From Cryptomeria japonica (taxonomy: Eukaryota; Streptophyta; Pinopsida; Cupressales; Cupressaceae): a DNA stretch of 64,000 nt. The position numbers and the translations under genes are program-made. Each line of letters opens with the position of its first letter. Within the stretch, counting starts at the first letter, position 1. Below the pieces are notes generated by a model, which saw only the letters and a list, made by a program, of their open reading frames with translations, was not told the origin of the DNA and did not search any database. Positions 56,206-64,000 of this stretch are shown here, piece after piece. Location: contig NC_081405.1 of NCBI RefSeq assembly GCF_030272615.1, positions 577,255,752 through 577,319,751 of the forward strand, read 5' to 3'.

Positions 56206-59200
56206 CACAACATAGGTTTTCCTCAAATGTATTTATCATCATCAAAAATAAGTTGTAGATGAATCCAATACTTAGTTAAAAACCAAACATGTCATACTAT
56301 ATCCTTCAAAGCTGAAGAAAAAGGCCAAGATTTTTGAAATTTAAGGAACATACCACATCAACTCAAATATCAACACCGTTGTGGTCACTATTTGTCTTCA
56401 TGCCATTGAAGAGAAATTCAAAATATTATACAGATCAAGCTAAAGCACTAAGATAATCTAAAACCTTTCTACAAAAATCTCCTAGATTAATCAATCAACA
56501 AGTTCTCATAGAAAAGAACATCTCTCAACTAGTAAACATTGTGCTAACTAGGCATACTGTAGGACATCAACATAGTAAATACTATGTGTTGGAGTACCGA
56601 AACACCAAAAATTCATATCAGTTATCCAATACACCATCCTTAATATCCTCCCAAAACCACACAATCATACAATTCACCACAATAGAATGCATATTATGAC
56701 TTGAAAAACTTGAGGAGAAAAACCTTATAACTTTTACTATAGAGCATATTATGACTTGAAAACATGACAGTAGGCCCCTAACACACTACCAATCTTAGTT
56801 ATTGAAGCACACAATTAGAAGATGCAATGTGGTAAAATGCAAAGAAATTTACCAACATGCAATCATAAGGAAATAGATTGTTCTATACTTATCAGCAAAT
56901 TTCTTCAATCCTCAAATTATGAAGATGAACTCAAATGCCATCCAAATGACTTCTTTAACATATAGAAATCAACCAAGGTAACTGCATCATATAACCAAGA
57001 CATATATCATGTGTATCAATACATACCATTTATTTTAGACTAATATATTTTTATTTGATGTAACTCCATACTATCTTCTATGTCTAACCAATTTGCAGGG
57101 GCACAATTGCTCTCAATTTTCTTAACACACATCATCTAATACATCAATGACCACCATACATACTCGAATCATGTCCTCAATGGCAACACATATTGTCAGA
57201 CATCAAGTTGATGTCAATGACAACACATTGTGCCAACAATCTCTCGGCTTGTCATTGATGGTAATACTACAACATATATCAGTAAATCTACATCCCTACA
57301 TACTCTCCCCCTTTCACCAATATCAACATTATTTATCTAGTATCTCTTTCACATAGAACCTATCTAGCATCTCTCCCCATTTGACATCAAGGACAAAGAC
57401 ATATTATTTACATCATCCAAAACAATATTGCATATACTCCCCCTAACAATGTACATTCATTAGAAAATTCTCCCCCTTCAATAGAGATCCCTCCAAAAAC
57501 AAAACCAATATTATATACAAAAATCTTAAACTATAAACCCAAAAATCACACTGTATCCTATTGCAAAATTGTACAACCCAAAGTATTCTTATATATGCCT
57601 TAGCTCACTCTTAAAGGTAAGATTTAGTAATTACTCGTATTCTAAGGAGAGCCACTCTTACCATAATTTTGATAGTTTTAATTTTATTAGGCCCCTTAGA
57701 TAATAATCCAAAAGTTGAAACGACAAGGACATATACCTCTTGAATATCCTTTCAACCCTTTTGAAACATACATAAAGAGCGTAGAGAACTCCACAGAATT
57801 CTCATCTATTAGAACTAGAACTAGTATCATCACTGTACAAGTATTGAGGCAAAAACAAAACATGGCCGATGAGCAGATCCTATATGAAATGGAGCAGAGT
57901 CAGCAGGAAGAGGAAAACATTGTACAGTCACTTCACCAGCGTTTGGAAGATCTTGGCGACTGTGTGTATGACTTAAAAGAAGAAACAACCAAATCAGAAA
58001 TTGAATTTCATCGTTTACGTAACCACATACTGGATAATGCCTCCATATCTCCCCGTACAAAGAGTACGTTTAATCGACCATTAGATAAAATCTGCGACAA
58101 TCTGGACGATCTACATGTTTTATTGAGGAAACGGCAATGGTTACATCCTGCGCGTACATTTCCAAGGTCATCGATTCCAGTTGGTTATCTTAATAAGAAA
58201 GAGTTTGAGTTGCCAATCGGCTGTAGTAATGAATGTGAAGTTCCAAACAATGAATATGTTAACAGGAGGGATCCTAATGCAAAAACTAGATCATTCGTAC
58301 CGCCTAAATCTGGTAGGCGTAAAAGAGGTGTGTCAGCGTTTACCGCAAAGAAGAGGATATGCTCACACTGCAACCACAGAAACCATACGTATAAGGAATA
58401 GTTTGAGTTGCCAATACGTTGTGGTTATGAATGTGAAGATCCAAACGATAGATATGTTAACCAAGATACTAATAGGATTTATCCTAATGGAGAAAGTAGA
58501 AGACCATGCGCACCACCTGAATCTCGAAGGCGTAGAGGACTCGTTCTCACCGCAACCACAGAGACAATACCTATTAGATATCTAAATAAATAATTTTTCC
58601 ATTGTAGGCTTCTATCCGTGAATAGTATCACAGACGCATATTATCATGTCATGTGAATTGTGGTCATTTTATTGGTATCACTTGCTTTTGCTAAATACGA
58701 TTAGTACCCAAATATGCATATTAAATAGACCAGTCATAGTCCATTCTTTGAGTTGAATCTTAATATGAAAAATATGTGTTAATTATTCTTGTCATTAATT
58801 ATAATATAAATTTTTGAATCTACAGCTTTCACAACTTTTCACTTAGGCATATTCTTAATATGATTGTGTCAATAACACATCTCTTTTTCTTTTGGTGTAA
58901 TTTTGATATTGGCATCTTTTAATTATTCTCATTCTAAGATTATTATGGCTTAGTATGCATTATTTTTTAAGACTATTTTTTGTTGTTAATTTCAAAATAA
59001 TGGTTTTGGTTAATGTGTATGTGGTTTGCTAGTGAAGTTGAATAGCTCTTAGAAGGCTCACTACAAATCAAGTCTTGGTAAGTGCAAGGTTTCAATATCA
59101 TATGAGATGAGGCTAGGATTGTCTTATTTGGATATGTCATGTTTAACAGTCCTTAATCGATTACATCTTTTTAAAATTGAATGATCTTAAGTAGTTTAAA

Positions 59201-62200
59201 CTCTTTTGTTTACCAATACAGAAGTCATTAGATTCCCTTCTATTCTTCTCACAATATGGGGTAAAATTAAACACTAAAGAGCTTTTTTACATAATTTCAT
59301 TTGAACATTTGAGATAAATAATGCAAATGGGAGAATCTCCTATGATTCTCTCGTAGAAAATAATATAGAGTTCACTTGATATCTAATTATCACATTTTCA
59401 ATATATGTTTTTTAGTTATAGGTACAACATACTACTGTATCTATTTTTTTTTAATTTTGGGTTATCAATTCAAGAATCATCTAATTTGTAAATTATAACA
59501 ATAAATGATAAATTATTATTGATAATGTTAAATAACAATATATCAATTTCAATGTTATTTTATAGTTCAATTTTTGTTTGGATTGTTTTACCAAATAATT
59601 TTTGTAATATGTTTTTCTTTCAAAAAATTGTTTATTATAATTTAATACTTTTATTAAAAAAAAATTGTCTCATAATGTAAAAAAATTAAATAATATCAAT
59701 ATTTTTGGAACATAGATCTTGAATTTGATAGTTCAAGAATCTATATTTATATTTCTCATATCTAATTAAATATTTATATTACCAATTTCTAATTATTAGC
59801 AATATAATTCAATGCATTGTCCATTCCCTTCGATAAAATTTGTTTCATGTATATACAAATATAATTTTACTTGACTGTGAATAAGAAATCAATATGTCAG
59901 TTGAATAATATTTTTCATATTTTTTTCTTACAATTTATTATTAATTTTTTTTGATAAACCTATGTTGACTAGTAACAAGCGAATATATATTATAATAAAT
60001 TAAAATAAAAAATAATTTATAAAAATAAAGAATTGAGGGAAAATGAAGTCAAGGATTCATGTATTCTTTTTGGAATTCAAAAGTTTGTTTGTACTATGTG
60101 AATAATCCTTAGGTTTTTCTTCTTTTGGCTATTTCTATTAGTATGACTATCTAATTTGTGTTAGCTAGTTCATGATTAAATATAATCATTAGGCATCGTG
60201 TAGGAGATGTGGTCAATTTCTCATGTTTAGAGTCACTTGAGGTTTTCCTCGATGGTCTAATGTGTTTGCATGATTTCACATGGGAGGTTGTAGATTAGGG
60301 ACCACAACTGAAAAGGAAAGTAGTGGTAGATGACTAAAGTGACCTAGATGAGATAGTATATGACATACGTAGAGTGGTTTATTATGTAGAGTTGCAAATG
60401 GGTATAGATTATAGTGTGGTAGAAAAACTACCGTTAATGGTTCACTATAGGATTAGGAGCAACCTTTTGTGGGAAGGATGTGTGATGCAATGATGGAGGG
60501 TTCTAAGAGACTAAGAGGTAGATGGGTAGGGTGTGTAGCAAGGGTGGTGGTAGTAAGGAGGGATAAGAGAGGATGTTGGAGTAGATGTGGACATGCTACC
60601 TTCATAGAATGGAGGGATGGTACATGAGAGGATGCCATAACAAAAGTTAATGACAATGGTTTTAATAGAAATGACAATTACTTGAATTTATCTTGCCCTA
60701 ATGACTTAAAAATGGAAGAGGGGGAAGAAGGATACGTTGAGTAGATGCCAAAATTATGATTAGTACAATTGTGGGAGTGGGATAAATTAATAGAAAATAA
60801 GACAGTAAACTTAGGGAAATGATTAGTGCAATCTCTCAACCATGTTGATGTCATACAACCTTTTCTAGATGATGTTAAAGTTAGACTAGAGATGATTTGT
60901 TATAAAGATTTAAAACATCTAGAGATGGACAGGTGTGGAATCTAGGCATACCTATCTATGGCGGCATCTAAGAGATTTAATATCTAGGATCTCAAATTAA
61001 GAGAGCTCGTTATTATGGCTTTAAGGTTACAATATGTGTCTTAGGAGAATGGGACCACATGTTGTATTGGAGATAAATTTATTATGAAAATTTAGCTCGT
61101 AGATATATTGTGAAATCATAAACACTCTAACATAAATATTATATTTCAAATTAAAAAAATTGTATAACATAGAGAATACCTCTCATAAAATTTAACTATC
61201 AAACCATATTTAGAAAGAGAGGTTGACCAAATCAAAATAATTATCAAGAGTATTTTAATAGCTAGCCCAAGTGGTCAATCACAAGAGATTTCATTTATAG
61301 AAACAACTATTCCATTTAAAATATTGCAACACATCCTAAATAGGTGTGGTTGATAAGCTATGTTTAGAAAGGAATAGCATTTGAAAAACAAAATGAGTAG
61401 CAGAGGAGGTTGTGGTAGGATTTTAGTGGTTTTAGGAGAGGTAGATGAATAGGGCTCTACTATGTGGTTAGTAGTGGGGTTTTTATTTTCCATATTTTTT
61501 CTTCTGGTGTTGGTGGAGACACTGCCTACTAGGGTATCATTCTCTAGGAGGGCCTTTTCTCTTCTTTCTTGGTTATGGCTATTGTGTTACTCGTCCCTAT
61601 TGTCATAGTTATTCTCTTAAAAACACGGGTTCCTTTGGGGGTTTCTAGTTGTTGTTATTTCTTCTATAGTTGTGGTTTTATCCCCCCTATCCCTTTCCTT
61701 TGATTCGATGTTGATCATCCTATCCTATTTTGGGTGGATGTTTGAGTTTGTTGTATTTTTCCTTATCGATGCCCCTCCATATTTGGTTGTTGTATGTATT
61801 TTCAGCTTTATTCATTTGGAGGATTTGGGAAGAGTTAGTTGGTGGGGTTTTGTGAGATGAGTGATCTCAACCTAGAGTCCCTCCCTAGTCTTTATTTGGG
61901 AGCTATCTCATAGTATTGTTTTCATCTACTCTCTGCCATTTTGTAAGGTTATCTTGTTTGGACTAGATTTTTTTGGCATTGCTTCCTTGGCCTTAGATAT
62001 ATTATTTTCTAAATTGGGTACTCTACAATGGCATTCCTCCCTATTGTTGTGGTTGCTCTCTTCCCCTTTGTGCCTCCAAGCAAGCCTCTAGTGTAGCTTC
62101 TTTTTTCTCTCTAGCATGCATCAAGTCTAGTGCTTTCTATTGTAGTGGTTCCACCTCTCAAATCAATTGCCTGTTCTTCCCCTTATCATTGTTTGGGCTA

Positions 62201-64000
62201 AGGGGTTTGTTTTTTCAACCTTCCCTTTTTGGTAGCTATGGTTTCAACCCTTTATCTATCTATTGTTAATGAGAGTTTTTGTATTTCTATGAATATGCAT
62301 TCTTCTATGAAAGAGAACTTTCTTTTTAGAGTTGGATCTTCAGTAGCAGTTGTGGGTTGGCTTTTGTTGCATTTTGTGCTCTAGTTACCATTTAGAGAAT
62401 TAATTAGAGGGGTATCTACTTCCCTTGTCCCTACTTCTATTATGGTCACTAGCTTCCTTTTGAGAGTGTTGTTTTCTTCTTATTTTTTGGTGGTACTACT
62501 AACGATAGACCTATTGAGGTTGGTTGTGATGTTTGTTTGTAGGGATTTGTACTAGTATAATGTTTAGAGATGCCTTTAAAAACCCTTTGAACTTTTTTAT
62601 TCTAGACCATCCTTTGGTCATATATTTAGAGGTTGATGATACTGTCATTATTTTTTCCTATCTCAATGTGGCTAGTGATACTATAGACAATGGACCTATT
62701 GAGATAGTCCAATATGTTCTATCTATATGAATCACTATAGGTAAATGTTTTAGGGGTGCCTTTTGAAACCCTTTGGGTTGTTTTTTTCTAGTCCATTCCT
62801 TAGCTATCCTATTTAGTGTTTGCCTAAAATGACTAGGTTATTATTCTACTATAAGGTTTCTAGGTAACTTCCAAAACTAGTTATTGTTTAGAGCTTTGTG
62901 GTTTCCTTCGTTATCTAAGAATATCTTTGTAAAATGCCCTTAAACAAAAGGTTGTAGAAAGCCTTTCAAAATCTGCTATTTGTTTATTATTTTCTTAACT
63001 GATTTGTTTCTTGTGTAAGGGTTTTTTTTGGAAGATGGTTAGGGATTCCTCCCTAAGCCCTTTAGTTATGAAAATATCATGTTTTTGGAGATTTTAAAAC
63101 CCTTGTTCCTACCTATTGGTTGCTCCAATCAAAATCCCCTCCTTGAAAAAAGGTTTACCCTTTTTATTTTGGGGGTCTCATTTCTCATGAGCTCCTTTGG
63201 CTTGTCTACCTGGTTAGCTATTATGTAAGGGTTAAGGCCATCTCATTTCTTTGATCAAACCCTTGGAAGTAGGGTTTCAGTACAGATTTTAGAAAAATAT
63301 TCACAAAATACTCAAATCTTAATGAAATATTTTTAAACTAGTTTCTATAGAAAGGTGATTCAACTAGATTTCAGATGGCACTAGTCTCACATCCTGATTC
63401 AATTTTACAAGAGATTTATGAATGTTATAGCAGCTAAAAACCACAAAACAATCTGGAAACAAGGCTTTAATTTTGTATTATTCTTCTTGTCTTCAACCAA
63501 AACTCCCTAACAACCATTCTTTGACCCAAAAGAGGCTATTTAAACTTTTTTTACAACCATTTACAATTGTCCCTATCTTATTTTTTAATAGGTGACTGTT
63601 GGTTACAAAGAAATGCTCATTAATATGGCACGTTTGTGAAAGTTACATAGCAACTTTTGCAAAAACTTGACAACTTTGTTCAAACTCAAAAAAATGACTC
63701 AAACCCACCTATACTCACCCTAGACATATTAAAATAGACTTAAAAGGACTTATTACATCAATTCCATCACTTGGAGTACTTTGACCATGATTGACCACAT
63801 TTGGCCCTTGTTGGTCTACATATGATGATTGGCTTGAAAGCCTTACAAATTGAATTGTATGACCTTGAAAATGAAATTTTATGTATTAAAATTGGTCCTT
63901 ATGATCTTATTATGTTTCCACAAGACACATTTAAAGAAATAATTACAACAAATCTTTCATGAGGCATAAGAGTGACTAGGTGCTCATGCACCATACTCCC
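56206..64000 (+). repeat. Segmental duplication unit B2, open at window end
   Basis: From ACACAACATAGG on it follows unit A from about 11877 to 19914 without large gaps and runs out of the window. The junction 56205/56206 joins the A-17480 and A-11877 equivalents, with AACAC shared by both parents. 58620-64000 is AT-rich then T/G-rich, with no supported gene. Confidence 0.75.
57862..58593 (+). pseudogene. Coiled-coil/repeat protein, copy 4 (one stop, one deletion)
   Basis: ATG at 57862 (MADEQILYEMEQ). Open for 179 residues through coiled coil, ICDNLDDLHVLL, the RTFPRSSIPVGYL segment (6 residues longer than copy 2) and the first repeat with CSHCNHRNHTYKE, then TAG at 58399-58401 where copies 2 and 3 have GGG or GAG. 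The same frame goes on through FELPIRCGYECEDPNDRYVN, but after RRRRG about 40 bp are lost, shifting the end. Closer to copy 2 than to copy 1. The 5' flank is conserved from about 57600. Confidence 0.6.

Overview
The window is intergenic, repeat-dominated nuclear DNA of a seed plant. It is AT-rich, with no bacterial gene organisation and no intact housekeeping gene. The element types (plant Copia, Ty3/Gypsy with a very long LTR, L1-type LINEs with a DUF4283-like ORF1, a TIR element with a 9-bp target duplication, and fragments of plant U-box, PPR and diacylglycerol-kinase genes) place it in land plants. The depth of nesting and the decay suggest a giant genome, probably a gymnosperm; this lineage call is inference.

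Layout. 1-2.7 kb: 3' part of a LINE on + (RNase H, then an unusual downstream ORF). 3.3-4.7 kb: a minus-strand gene for an unrecognised protein with an N-terminal coiled coil and tandem 49-residue repeats. 5.0-5.7 kb: a small LTR and a diacylglycerol-kinase fragment. 5.80-10.96 kb: complete but dead Copia element (Copia-1), TSD CATTC. 10.96-20.85 kb: unit A, carrying PPR and other gene fragments, gene copy 2 of the repeat protein and long AT/T-rich DNA. From 20.85 kb the same order restarts (Copia 3' end, then unit B), so 10.06-20.85 kb and 20.85 kb onward look like a head-to-tail segmental duplication.

The second Copia 3' LTR (Copia-2) has been torn into three pieces (21.25-21.59, 31.83-31.90, 51.63-51.67 kb) by two insertions. 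(1) A 10.2-kb Gypsy element, 21.591-31.824 kb, TSD CTCTA, lies exactly in the LTR TATA box; its 5' LTR is about 4.9 kb and carries open reading frames. (2) A TIR element, 31.905-51.620 kb, has a 9-bp TSD and Mutator-like structure; both of its terminal inverted repeats contain the same U-box/ARM gene fragment. Inside this TIR element sits a full-length LINE (34.922-50.008 kb, 18-bp TSD, about 7.2 kb net). Inside the LINE sits an LTR retrotransposon (35.904-43.817 kb, TSD GTCAC) that encodes Gag and protease but no reverse transcriptase. Unit B follows from 51.67 kb to the end; it was itself partly duplicated (B1 51.67-56.2, B2 56.2 to the window end) and carries copies 3 and 4 of the repeat-protein gene.

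The points most worth a second look are the undescribed coiled-coil/49-residue-repeat protein family in four copies, LINEs with an extra ORF after RNase H, the U-box-bearing TIR element, the RT-less gag-protease LTR element with palindromic LTR repeats, and the giant ORF-bearing LTR. Boundaries rest on sequence read by eye (TSDs, TG/CA ends, PBS, PPT, TIRs); no alignment or database search was run.
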